From: Chitinophagaceae bacterium
Lineage (GTDB): Bacteria > Bacteroidota > Bacteroidia > Chitinophagales > Chitinophagaceae
Assembly: GCA_003167015.1 (NCBI GenBank)
Contig: PMUF01000365.1
Coordinates: forward strand, 2,545 to 14,471
Direction: 5' to 3'
Length of the DNA stretch: 11,927 nt
Both the position numbers and the translations under genes were made by a program. Positions 1 to 7,700 of this stretch are shown here, one piece after another. The notes below the pieces were generated by a model, which searched no databases, was not told where the DNA came from, and worked only from the letters and a program-made list of their open reading frames with translations. Every line of letters begins with the position of its first letter. Positions within the stretch are counted from its first letter, which is position 1.

Positions 1-241
1 GAATTTAAATCTTTTATTCAATGGTAGTATAATCGAAATTCCGAATAGAATATCGATAGCCATTAGGGTAATGTGGCTTGGCGTGCCGGGGCGTGAAAGG
101 GGTAGGAGGGCAGTGGAGCTACAGCAATAGCCCGACTACCTTGCAGGATTTTCTTGCCGACAAGATGTGGCACATTTCCTAACTTTGTTTTGTGTCACGG
201 CTGTTAGCAGCAAGCACGGAATTCGGAATAATACTGGCACG
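1..241. other. Left-edge stretch without a supported gene
   Basis: I find no convincing gene here. On the minus strand an ATG at 63-61 opens a frame of 21 codons that runs off the left edge and looks hydrophobic (Met-Ala-Ile-Asp-Ile-Leu-Phe-Gly). It could be the start of a membrane protein whose body lies outside the window, but it is too short to judge. The rest, about 64-241, has frequent stops in the frames I read and no recognisable RNA or terminator. It leads directly into the first copy of the dispersed repeat. Confidence 0.35.
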
Positions 242-324
242 CTCTTAAAATATTGGCTCACAAACGGCACACAGGAGTCTAAATGACTGATTTGCATATT
301 GTTGCAAATCCAGTGTGTCAAAGG
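242..324 (+). repeat. Dispersed repeat, copy 1 of 3
   Basis: This copy shares the 20-bp core TATTGGCTCACAAACGGCAC with copies at about 3374 and 3822. Similarity to copy 2 begins further left, at a shared CTCTT-R-AAATATTGG stretch. After the core comes a GGAGTCTAA-like block, then a diverged stretch ending TTGCAAATCCAG, and a CAAAGG tail. The right end merges with the truncated 5' end of the Rhs gene: a stop codon at 288-290 lies inside the repeat in the Rhs frame, and Rhs-like protein sequence begins right after it. The terminator hairpin found in copy 3 is absent. The function is unknown; a recombination or attachment site, or a recombination-prone interspersed repeat, are the two readings I favour. 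Confidence 0.75.
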
Positions 325-2042
325 TCGATTCCAGCAGCAGCGGCGGACAAAAGACAGGCCCCTCTCTTTTGCTGAAGGTCATGAGTGGAGACTCGGTCCA
401 GATCGGGGTGCAATGCTTCTATAACAGCGGGGCAGGGGGCGGAACGAATAACAGTTCTTTTAATAATGTTCTCTCCTCACTCACCAACGCGCTTGCCAGT
501 GCTACTGCCGCTGGCGCAGAGGGTGGCAGTTCCGCCATCTTTTCACAACCGGGTAGTTCGGTCTATACGGGGCTGACAAGTTTCCTAAGCAGTAACGATT
601 CCGTCCCGGCTAACTATCCCAAGGCATATATTAACTGGATCTTCCTGGATGACCAGTTTAACTATGTTTCCGGCCTGAGCGGATCGGTCCAGGCGGCCAG
701 TTCGAATTATCCCGCGGGGCAGTTGAATTTCGTTGCACCGGGGTCGCAACTGACTATGAATCGCAACGGATATCTGTATATCTGGGTAAGCAATGAAACC
801 CAGGGGTGGGACGTGTTCTTTGACAACCTTGCCGTACAATACAAACAGGGTCCTCTGCTGGAGGAAAACCATTACTATCCCTTTGGCTTAAACATGGCAG
901 GAATCTCGGACAAGGCCATCAAGACCAACTATGCGGAAAACAAATTTCGCTATAACGGAGGCGCGGAGTTACAAAATAAAGAATTTAGTGATGGAACAGG
1001 ACTCGAAGTTTATGATGCAGGTTTTAGAACGCTTGACCCACAGTTAGGCAGGTTTTCTCAGATCGATCCGCTGGCAGATAAATCCGTGTTTTCGAGTACG
1101 TACAATTACGCAGGAAATAATCCAATTTTAGCCAATGACCCGACCGGATTATTAAAACAAAATCCCCAAGAACAAGCTGAAGAAGCCGCGTTAATGGAGC
1201 AAGCCGCGGGTGGTGGCGGTGGTGGCGGTGGTGGCGGCGGGAGTGACGTGGACGAAAGCATGGATGATGCGGCAGATATGAGTTATTCGGGGCAAATGTA
1301 TTTAGGTGGTGGAGTTTATGAGTTGCCAGATGGAGAAATTGTTGATCAATCGACAGCGGTTGCGTATGCAGAGAGTACATATGGTGGTGGGGTCAACCTT
1401 ACCGGCGGCATCGCGCAGACTGTTTTTAGCGCATTTCAAAGCGGTATGAGTGATGAAGGCGATGGTTCGACCGCACATTTGCTTTTAATTGGAGGATGGG
1501 ATTACGCTAATACTGGCTTGTCAAGGCAATCAATGGCAATACTTAGCTCGTTTGCGCAGAATATGAACGTCTCTGTTGACTGGTATGATCCCAAAACCCC
1601 GTATGCTGTTGAGGGAGCGGCTCAAGGATTGGCATCTTCATTGCAAGGCATGTCGAATATTTACATCTATGGATATAGCCTGGGAGGGGCAATAGCGCTA
1701 CAAGTGGCCAGAGATCTAAATGAATCCAATACACCGGTTGATCTGCTGCTGACTGTTGATGCTGCCGATGGGTATAAGGATGTCGACAGAACGGTTACTC
1801 CGAACGTGTCAGTCAACTGGAATTATTATCAAACAAATTACAGTCTCTTAACCGGATCGCATGGTGGCCCAAACACCGCGGATGATCCCACCAGCACCCT
1901 CATTATTAACATAAATTGTACCGGGCAAAGCTTTTTCAATTCTGTTACAAACCAATATGAATCAGTGACTCATGGAAATATGAGCCAATATACTTTGAGC
2001 AGCGTCATCTTTTTATTAAATTACTATATGAACAACCAATGA
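315..2042 (+). CDS. Rhs-family protein C-terminal piece with alpha/beta-hydrolase toxin tip
   Basis: This is the C-terminal part of an Rhs/YD-repeat polymorphic toxin. Residues 1-180 resemble the pre-core region of Bacteroidota Rhs proteins (TGPSLLLKVMSGD near 14-26). The Rhs-associated core spans about 185-278, from HYYPFGLNM through GFRTLDPQLGRFSQIDPLAD and NYAGNNP to NDPTGL. An 11-glycine run (299-309) then links to a variable tip. In the tip, IYGYSLGG places a nucleophile elbow at Ser455, with Asp482 or Asp485 and His553 as possible catalytic partners, which suggests a lipase or esterase-like effector. Full-length Rhs proteins usually exceed 1000 residues, so the sheath-forming N-terminus is missing. 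The GTG at 315 is only the first start after an in-frame stop at 288; ATG 381 is an alternative. The gene is thus an orphan tip or a pseudogene. The putative immunity gene follows at 27 bp. The core and tip are sequence-supported; the toxin activity is inferred. Confidence 0.85.
   Translation: MSKVDSSSSGGQKTGPSLLLKVMSGDSVQIGVQCFYNSGAGGGTNNSSFNNVLSSLTNALASATAAGAEGGSSAIFSQPGSSVYTGLTSFLSSNDSVPANYPKAYINWIFLDDQFNYVSGLSGSVQAASSNYPAGQLNFVAPGSQLTMNRNGYLYIWVSNETQGWDVFFDNLAVQYKQGPLLEENHYYPFGLNMAGISDKAIKTNYAENKFRYNGGAELQNKEFSDGTGLEVYDAGFRTLDPQLGRFSQIDPLADKSVFSSTYNYAGNNPILANDPTGLLKQNPQEQAEEAALMEQAAGGGGGGGGGGGSDVDESMDDAADMSYSGQMYLGGGVYELPDGEIVDQSTAVAYAESTYGGGVNLTGGIAQTVFSAFQSGMSDEGDGSTAHLLLIGGWDYANTGLSRQSMAILSSFAQNMNVSVDWYDPKTPYAVEGAAQGLASSLQGMSNIYIYGYSLGGAIALQVARDLNESNTPVDLLLTVDAADGYKDVDRTVTPNVSVNWNYYQTNYSLLTGSHGGPNTADDPTSTLIININCTGQSFFNSVTNQYESVTHGNMSQYTLSSVIFLLNYYMNNQ
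1209..1241 (+). repeat. GGT/GGC tract encoding 11 glycines
   Basis: Eleven consecutive glycine codons in a GGT-GGT-GGC pattern (three times, then GGC-GGG) lie between the Rhs core and the hydrolase-like tip. It probably serves as a flexible linker. The period-9 pattern could allow slippage, in steps of three bases without loss of frame. Confidence 0.8.
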
Positions 2043-2069
2043 ATCTTATCTTAAAACAAAAAAAACATT

Positions 2070-2375
2070 ATGTTCAAGAAGATCAATTTTCAGTTATTTT
2101 TTCTATTGAGTGTTTTGTTCCTGGTATGGGCTGTGATCTCCTATTTTTATGCAGGAGGAATGGATGACGGCCGGCCAATGTCGCCGATCGGCAAAGTGGT
2201 GGCGTACTCTTTTCTTCTTTTTCATTATCCCATATGGATTTTTTGGGATCATGAGTTTTCATTAACATTATTTATTGCAGTTGTGATTCTTAACTGCTGT
2301 ATTTATGCGTACCTCATAGAGAGACTTATTTGGTTTGCCAGAAGTTCGGGAAAAGTAGGCCCCGGCGCCCGATAG
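2070..2375 (+). CDS. Small membrane protein, candidate immunity protein to the Rhs tip
   Basis: This 101-residue protein is not one I recognise by family. Three hydrophobic segments are visible: about 8-28, 42-59 and 64-90, with a short loop containing GGMDDGRPMSP between the first two and a basic tail. The ATG at 2070 is preceded by an A-rich leader (ACAAAAAAAACATT), the usual Bacteroidota arrangement, and lies 27 bp after the Rhs stop in the same orientation, so the two are probably co-transcribed. A small gene directly behind an Rhs tip is normally its immunity gene. A membrane location would fit protection against a lipase-like effector, but this is inference from position. The DNA is AT-rich until about 2355, and the last codons (Gly-Pro-Gly-Ala-Arg) lie in GC-rich DNA, so the natural C-terminus may have been replaced at a recombination joint. 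Confidence 0.65.
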   Translation: MFKKINFQLFFLLSVLFLVWAVISYFYAGGMDDGRPMSPIGKVVAYSFLLFHYPIWIFWDHEFSLTLFIAVVILNCCIYAYLIERLIWFARSSGKVGPGAR

Positions 2376-2492
2376 ACCTAAGGATCTGCCGAACCGGAAT
2401 TTTGCCGTAGACCACATCCAGCGTGGCCTTGCCGTTGCGGTGGACGACATTGCCGAAGCCGCAAAGGATGGGGGGGCGATTTTCGGCTTTCT

Positions 2493-3314
2493 TCATTCGG
2501 CTGTTGAGGCGCTACCTGTAACAAAAATTCCAAAGACATAGCGATAGCCGGGAGCGCCGCCGGCCACATAGACGTCGCTACCGATAAGGGCGATAGCGCC
2601 GGCGCCGGGATTGGAACTGTCAGAAGGAAGGGGGACCAGCGTACAGTTGATCCAGTAGACGGCAGTAGTAGCGCCGTGGGTTAAGGTTCCGCCGATATAG
2701 ACGTCACCATTGGCCACGGTTATACCTCCGGCAGAAGAGTAGACCGTATCTGTGGTCAGCTGGACAAAATTGTTGTTTTTCCAGTACACGGCATATTCTC
2801 CCAGATTGCCGATGCCGTTGTCGACGCCGCCGAGTAGATAGATGTCACTGCCATTTACCAGGACCTGTGAAGCCCCGACGTCGACAAAATCAGTCGGAAG
2901 GATTGTCTGCTGACCATTGGTCCAGAGCGCTGCGAGATTATTGGGCCCGTCGGCGGTATTGAGCTGGCTGCCCGCGATATAGACATTCTTCCCGCTGACC
3001 GTAACGCTGGCGGCCTGACTCTGAATGCCTGGATTGCCGATGACCTGCGGTATGCCGTTGACCCAAAGCGTCGCGCCGAGGGGACTGGCGCCGACAACGT
3101 ACACATCGGCACCCTGGACCCAGATGCCATAGGCGAAGGAGTTATCATTACTGTTGGGTGTGGGCGGAAGGAGGGTGATCTGCCCATTCTTCCAGTAGCA
3201 GGCCTGGTTGTAGAGGCCGCCATAAACATACCCCGCGGCATAGGCGGTGACGGAGGTATCGGTGGCGCCGCCGCCCATGCAGCCACTATGCTTACGGCCT
3301 GGTAAAAGGTACAA
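2493..3314 (-). CDS. Repeat-rich (propeller-like) lipoprotein, probably truncated at both ends
   Basis: The 273-residue frame consists of five repeats of about 45 residues. Each has a YWKNG-type strand (near 40, 83, 130, 177 and 220) followed by a GxDVYVAG-type strand (near 71, 111, 158, 205 and 248), which suggests a beta-propeller-like surface protein. I cannot assign a function. Cys12 followed by Met-Gly-Gly-Gly looks like the acylated cysteine and linker of a lipoprotein, but no signal peptide precedes it. The frame is open upstream only to a stop at 3390-3392, inside repeat copy 2, with no ATG; the TTG at 3314 is a formal start only. The sixth repeat stops after about 20 residues (GYRYVFGIFVTG...). 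The gene therefore looks like a fragment, with its 5' side cut at the repeat and its 3' side cut near 2500-2550. Expression is doubtful. Confidence 0.55.
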   Translation of the reverse strand: MYLLPGRKHSGCMGGGATDTSVTAYAAGYVYGGLYNQACYWKNGQITLLPPTPNSNDNSFAYGIWVQGADVYVVGASPLGATLWVNGIPQVIGNPGIQSQAASVTVSGKNVYIAGSQLNTADGPNNLAALWTNGQQTILPTDFVDVGASQVLVNGSDIYLLGGVDNGIGNLGEYAVYWKNNNFVQLTTDTVYSSAGGITVANGDVYIGGTLTHGATTAVYWINCTLVPLPSDSSNPGAGAIALIGSDVYVAGGAPGYRYVFGIFVTGSASTAE

Positions 3315-3373
3315 AATGTTTCCTGGGAAACCGGCCGGCTCGCTGATGAAATGACTAATCGGCGTAACACACC

Positions 3374-3463
3374 CTCTTGAAATATTGGCTCACAAACGGC
3401 ACACGGGAGTCTAACTGGCTGTAATTCAAATATTTGCAAATATCGCCAGCGGCACAAAGGCCC
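3374..3463 (+). repeat. Dispersed repeat, copy 2 of 3
   Basis: This copy matches copy 1 almost perfectly over the left half (one mismatch in the 34 bp from AATATTGG through GGAGTCTAA) and matches copy 3 in the right half (AATTCAAATATTTGCAAAT at 3423-3441, one mismatch), then GGCACAAAGGCCC. A shared GCATTTTGG occurs further right, here near 3483 and in copy 3 after its terminator, so the original unit probably extended past the hairpin, which is degenerate here. The left edge sits where the minus-strand lipoprotein gene loses its 5' end. Confidence 0.8.
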
Positions 3464-3580
3464 TGACAATGGCCGAGATCTTAGCATTTTGGAGGAGCAC
3501 CGTGGAAGACTATCGTCTAATGGGGCCGCTGGTAGAACACAGATTTTCCGGCATTCAGCTGATGAAATTTTCCGCTCCGG

Positions 3581-3820
3581 CTACTTTCCCTTCTTTCTAA
3601 GACGTCTTTTCATCGCCGGGTTGTTTTTGAGTAGCCTGGACTGATGGTGAACAGTAGGAATGCCGATCTTGTTCTCCTTCAATACTTCATAAATAATCCG
3701 GTAGTGGCTGCATAGAAGTTGACGAATGGTGGACAGGCCTATTTCCGGAACTACCCTTCCCCTATATGGGTATACTTCAAGCACTTCAGCCGTGGAGAAA
3801 AACAACTCGTATGAGCTTCG
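3581..3820 (-). pseudogene. RelE/ParE-type toxin fragment lacking its N-terminus
   Basis: On the minus strand about 79 residues resemble the C-terminal three quarters of RelE/ParE-superfamily toxins: STAEVLEVYPYRGRVVPE, then IRQLLCSHYRIIYEVL, IPTVHHQSRLL and a basic tail ending RRLRKKGK. Complete members are about 95-105 residues. The family poisons DNA gyrase (ParE) or cleaves translated mRNA (RelE); which applies cannot be told here. Upstream the frame continues through repeat copy 3 with no ATG, and the family similarity stops at the repeat edge near 3820, so about 20-25 N-terminal residues and the start codon are gone. No antitoxin gene lies next to it. It is probably inactive; a fusion translated from a TTG inside the flanking sequence cannot be excluded but is unlikely. 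Confidence 0.65.
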
Positions 3821-3821
3821 G

Positions 3822-3905
3822 CATATTGGCTCACAAACGGCACGCAGGCGCCTAAATGAATGGAATTCAATTATTTGCAAATCCAGTCCTGGGCACGAAG
3901 GCCCC
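3822..3905 (+). repeat. Dispersed repeat, copy 3 of 3, with terminator
   Basis: This copy starts at the ATATTGG core, has a slightly diverged GGCGCCTAA block, then AATTCAATTATTTGCAAAT (3864-3882), CCAGTCCTGGGCACGAAGGCCCC, and runs straight into an intrinsic terminator. ATTTGCAAAT is a perfect 10-bp palindrome, also present in copy 2. The left edge coincides with the lost 5' end of the minus-strand ParE-like gene. The CCAG...GGGCAC end looks a little like a tRNA 3' end, but no matching acceptor or T-arm strand was found. Confidence 0.8.
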
Positions 3906-3928
3906 TCAACGAAAGTTGAGGGGTTTTT
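3902..3928 (+). terminator. Intrinsic terminator at the end of repeat copy 3
   Basis: A perfect 9-bp stem (CCCCTCAAC at 3902-3910 and GTTGAGGGG at 3915-3923) closes a GAAA tetraloop and is followed by TTTTT. It acts in the + direction only; the minus-strand reading lacks a U-tract. No + strand coding gene ends just before it, so it terminates either the repeat element itself or read-through from the left. Confidence 0.85.
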
Positions 3929-4023
3929 GCATTTTGGTAGCTTACCCTTGAAAATTTCGTATAGCCAGACAAATGGTGCAAAATCCAATTACCGGCCGGT
4001 CCAAACCTCTAAGCGCTAAGTGG

Positions 4024-4587
4024 TCATTTCGGCGGTTCCACCGCATCCACCAGGCCCGTAAAGGCAATAACATAAAACGCCTGCTTGGTCTTATCGCCAA
4101 CCGGTTCGCCTACCCCATATAAGAGATCACCGTTGGCTTGCAAACTGATCTTATTTTTTGTCCCGTTTATCGTAGCAGTAATATCCCCATTTGCCTCCTG
4201 CTGAATGGAGAGGGTCCAGTTCCCCGGGCGATTATAGACAAAAGGCTGGGTATAACTTTGCGCCAACTTCCCCGGCTTGCAATCGGGGCATACCGTCGAA
4301 GTCCGGTCGCTATACAAGGCAGCCGGGTTCGCGGGGCCAAGAAATTCCCCTATTGACGGCCCCGGCGCGCCCAGGGACTGGCTCCCGGTCTTCTCCAGGC
4401 TGGCAGTGACATATGCCACAATCCCATTGTCTTGGTTGGTGACAAGAGTAACCGAGATAAGCTTACCGGGTGTGGCGCTCTTAAGTGCTTCCGCAAAGGT
4501 CATTCCTTGAGCCATCAACTTCCCGCTCGCCAGTGCCAAAGGCAAAATACCGCATACCGCAAGGGCGGTTTTAAATTTAACTTTCAT
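4024..4587 (-). CDS. Secreted protein of unknown function
   Basis: I do not recognise this 187-residue protein. It begins with a standard signal peptide: Lys-rich start, hydrophobic stretch about 7-21, and a probable cleavage after Met-Ala-Gln near residue 27. The mature part is rich in Gly, Thr and Pro, with alternating hydrophobic residues typical of beta strands (VTLVTNQDNGIVAYVTASL near 46-64, WTLSIQQEANGDITATING near 124-142). A CPDC motif (Cys100, Cys103) could form a disulfide or bind a metal. The protein probably acts in the periplasm or outside the cell. The ATG at 4587 is clear, with an A-rich leader. It lies 137 bp downstream of the FG-GAP gene on the same strand, so co-transcription is possible but not evident. 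This is the first intact gene to the right of the repeat mosaic. Confidence 0.75.
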   Translation of the reverse strand: MKVKFKTALAVCGILPLALASGKLMAQGMTFAEALKSATPGKLISVTLVTNQDNGIVAYVTASLEKTGSQSLGAPGPSIGEFLGPANPAALYSDRTSTVCPDCKPGKLAQSYTQPFVYNRPGNWTLSIQQEANGDITATINGTKNKISLQANGDLLYGVGEPVGDKTKQAFYVIAFTGLVDAVEPPK

Positions 4588-4724
4588 GGTGTTATTGTTT
4601 TGATTTCACCTTTTGTCGTATAACTGCAATACATTGGAAACAAGTTTCTCGCCTTTTTTTCAAATCCGCGTTTCTGAGAATAACAACATCCTGCGTGATA
4701 ATACAGGACGGGATCTGATACCAT

Positions 4725-7700
4725 CTACGGCATAACCTTTCTGGTTTTCCCTTTGCTATTGGTAATTTCTATGGAAGACATGGTACTATCGACAGCGATA
4801 AACCTCCCGGACTGAGATAAAAAAGAATTTCCATATCCGGTTTCGCGTTTTTGATGCCTCCCGTCTTTGTATACAATGATGGCGGAGACATCGTCCGACT
4901 GTAAGGATAAGAAACGACAGCTTTTATTTAATTCAAATACTTTCAACGGGCCCTTATTCTGGCTGGCCGCTATTAAATATTTCCCATCACTGCTTCGCAA
5001 TTTGACCAGCGCTTTACCATTTTCAGGGATAAAGATCCCGCTTTGTAAAATAGTTAGCGGCGTAAAATTTCCCTTGCCATCCCCTTTTAAGATTAATCCA
5101 TTCAATGCATCATATCGGCCGTACGAAGGAACGGTTCCATAGTCATTGGTGTTCATACAAATATCGAGATTGCCGTCGCCATCAAAATCGTCGGTTATCA
5201 TTCCATTGATGGCAGAGTACTGGGCCATATCGGGCAAGGGCTCCATCGTAAAAGTTCCATTGCCATTGTTTCTGATAAAGCAACTTTTAAGATTATTGGC
5301 CGAGTATTTAATGGAATTCTCCAATTCCTGCGGCGTGAATAATTGATCAAAGGTTGCCCCGGCAAATGTTTTATAAGATAGAAACCTTTTTTTCAGGAAA
5401 GGTAATTGCAAAAGAACGTCATCCCGTGAAGCGGTCACAAACTCTTTCGGCTGACCGCCTTGCTTATCTTTTATATAGGAAGTCAGCATGCACTGTTCAA
5501 TCCCCTGGTTATAGAAATCCTTTGCATAGATAGATACAGGGTATTTGTCACTTGCCTTGTAGAAAGAATTTTCTCCAAGATTGCTCACTACATAATCCAT
5601 ATGCCCATCATTATTGAAATCGCCGGCGGTGATACTGTTCCACCAGCCAATCTGATGGCCAATTTGAGAAGAGGGCGTAATATCCTTGAATTGCCCGTGA
5701 TCGTTTCTCAAAAATGTTACCGGCATCCATTCTCCTGCCAATACCAGGTCCGGCCAGCCATCATTGTCAAAGTCGGTCCAGACGGCATCACACACCATCC
5801 CGATATTCAGCAATGGTTTCGCCACCGTTGCCGTTACGTCCGTAAATTTTACCTTGCCATCCTTTGTATCATTTCGGTAGATGGCACATGAAACAGGCTT
5901 TGGATAGTTCCAGGGATCCACGCGACCGGCGACAAATAAATCCAGTTTACCATCATGGTCATAATCGATTGCCCGGACGCAGGATTTGCTGGTCAGGTTC
6001 TTTGGCAGCGCTGTGGTGTCGAGGGTGAAATTCCCTTTGCCATCATTGAGATACAATTTATCCTGGTAGCCCTGACCATTAGGAGCATTTTCATAACCGC
6101 CGGCGGCTATATAAAGATCCAGATCCCCGTCATTATCGGCATCGAACAAAAGAAGGCCCATGTCATCCCAATTCTTTTTATTTTGCCCGGGAAGAATATG
6201 TTTACTGATAAATGTTCCATCTTTTTGTTGTAATAACAGTGTAGTAGGGTTGGAGCCGGACCCGCCAATGAAGATATCATCGAGGCCGTCGCCATTGACA
6301 TCGCCCACAGCCATGGCCGGCCCGTATTCGGAAAATTTATGCGGTAATAATTTTTGAATATTGAAATCTATAAAATCTGTCTGCGTATGCTGATAGTGGA
6401 TCCTCGCCGAGTCTTCGATTGGCCGAAACAATGCCTGGTTGGCTTTTGTATGCTTTTCCCAGCTATAGGATTGCCGGGCATTATCATGACTGACCGTCAT
6501 TGTTTGATTGACCTCGACATGTAGAAAAACCTGTTTTTTCCCATCCGGCCATTTTACGATCATCGAGTCGACCCCGGACGTTCTTCCCAGGCCGAAATGC
6601 GGGTCTATTTGATTGGTGGAAAGGTAGCCGCGATAAGGTGTCTGCTCATACACCTGCTGCTTACCGCCATAATATAATTCGATCCATGTGCCGAGGCCAT
6701 TTCGATTCAGCGAATCGCCTATCAGCTTTATAGTAAGATAGTTCGATGTGTCTGCTGAACTGTTCCTGTAAATGAATGCCTCGTCATTGATATTATTGAT
6801 GACCAGATCCAGTTTGCCGTCATTATTCAGGTCGACATAGGCGGCGCCATTAGCGAAAGAAGGGGTTGTCAGACCCCAGTTGTCGGATACGTCCCTGAAA
6901 GTTGCATTTCCCTTATTTTGAAAGGCATAGTGTTGCAATTTGACCTGTGGTATTTTACTCAGTACTTCCTTCTTGGAAGCATATGCAAACGACTTCTCGC
7001 GGAAAGCGATGAAATCATGATCCGTCAGGTCCTTCGGGAAACCATTGGTAATGATAATGTCCCGAAATCCGTCATTATCAAAATCCTGGACAAGGGGCGC
7101 CCAGCTCCAGTCCGTTGAGGAAATACCCGCCCAATAGCCGATATCGCCGAATATCGGATCGCCGGCAGAATCGTCTTTCCCGATACGCGGCCCCATGTTC
7201 AATTGCAACGTATTGCGCACATATTGATACTGATAACCGAAACGATCATTGTTGAGATAATTTTCATAATTGTAGCCCGACATCAGCAACTTTTTTCTGT
7301 AGTTGTCTTCCGGGTCCATATCCATTTCAATCACGTCCGGCAGGCCATCGTTATTGACGTCCATCACGTCTGCCCCCATGCCGTTGGCGGAAGTATGTTT
7401 GAAATATTCCGCTGACTTGTCGGTAAAGGTACCATCGTGGTTATTGATGTAGAGGAGGTCATTCGAGAGAAAATCATTCGCTACAAAAATATCTTTCCAG
7501 CCGTCTTTGTTGAAGTCGGCAATGGTAGCGCTATGGCCATAGCCTTCAATAGTCACCCCGGCCTGTTTTGTAACATTCGTGAACACCGGATGGCCTAATT
7601 TTGCGTTCCAGTCATTTCGGTATAAACGACCGGTACTCGGCGCGGAACCATCTTTTACTTTTGGCCGGTAGACGGAAGGGTTTACGTCCTGGTCAAATTC

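Noticed and set aside
1024..1380. 118-codon minus-strand frame opposite the Rhs core
   Set aside because: His-rich translation arises from the antisense of the glycine tract; the + strand core domain is clear.
2855..3487. 210-codon minus-strand frame overlapping the propeller-like gene
   Set aside because: Arg/Ser/Pro-rich translation typical of an out-of-frame reading of a GC-rich gene; the repeat structure is in the other frame.
3855..3901. tRNA 3' end or tRNA-derived attachment site in repeat copy 3 (GCAAATCCAG...GGGCAC before the terminator)
   Set aside because: No T-stem partner, acceptor 5' strand or anticodon arm could be found upstream, so it is not a tRNA gene; only a distant resemblance remains.
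1..3930. Insertion sequence or integron with its own recombinase
   Set aside because: No transposase or integrase coding sequence and no terminal inverted repeats were found; the repeats are direct.
3726..4019. Open frame on the + strand across the ParE fragment, repeat copy 3 and terminator
   Set aside because: It reads through a perfect terminator hairpin and lies antisense to the ParE-like sequence; the translation resembles no protein.
4660..4724. Terminator behind the FG-GAP gene
   Set aside because: Only a four-base CCTG/CAGG pairing with a long loop and no U-tract in the right place.
6107..6301. Short frames inside the FG-GAP gene on both strands, as possible internal genes
   Set aside because: They are shadows of the repeated Asp-rich coding sequence, with no start signals or recognisable domains.
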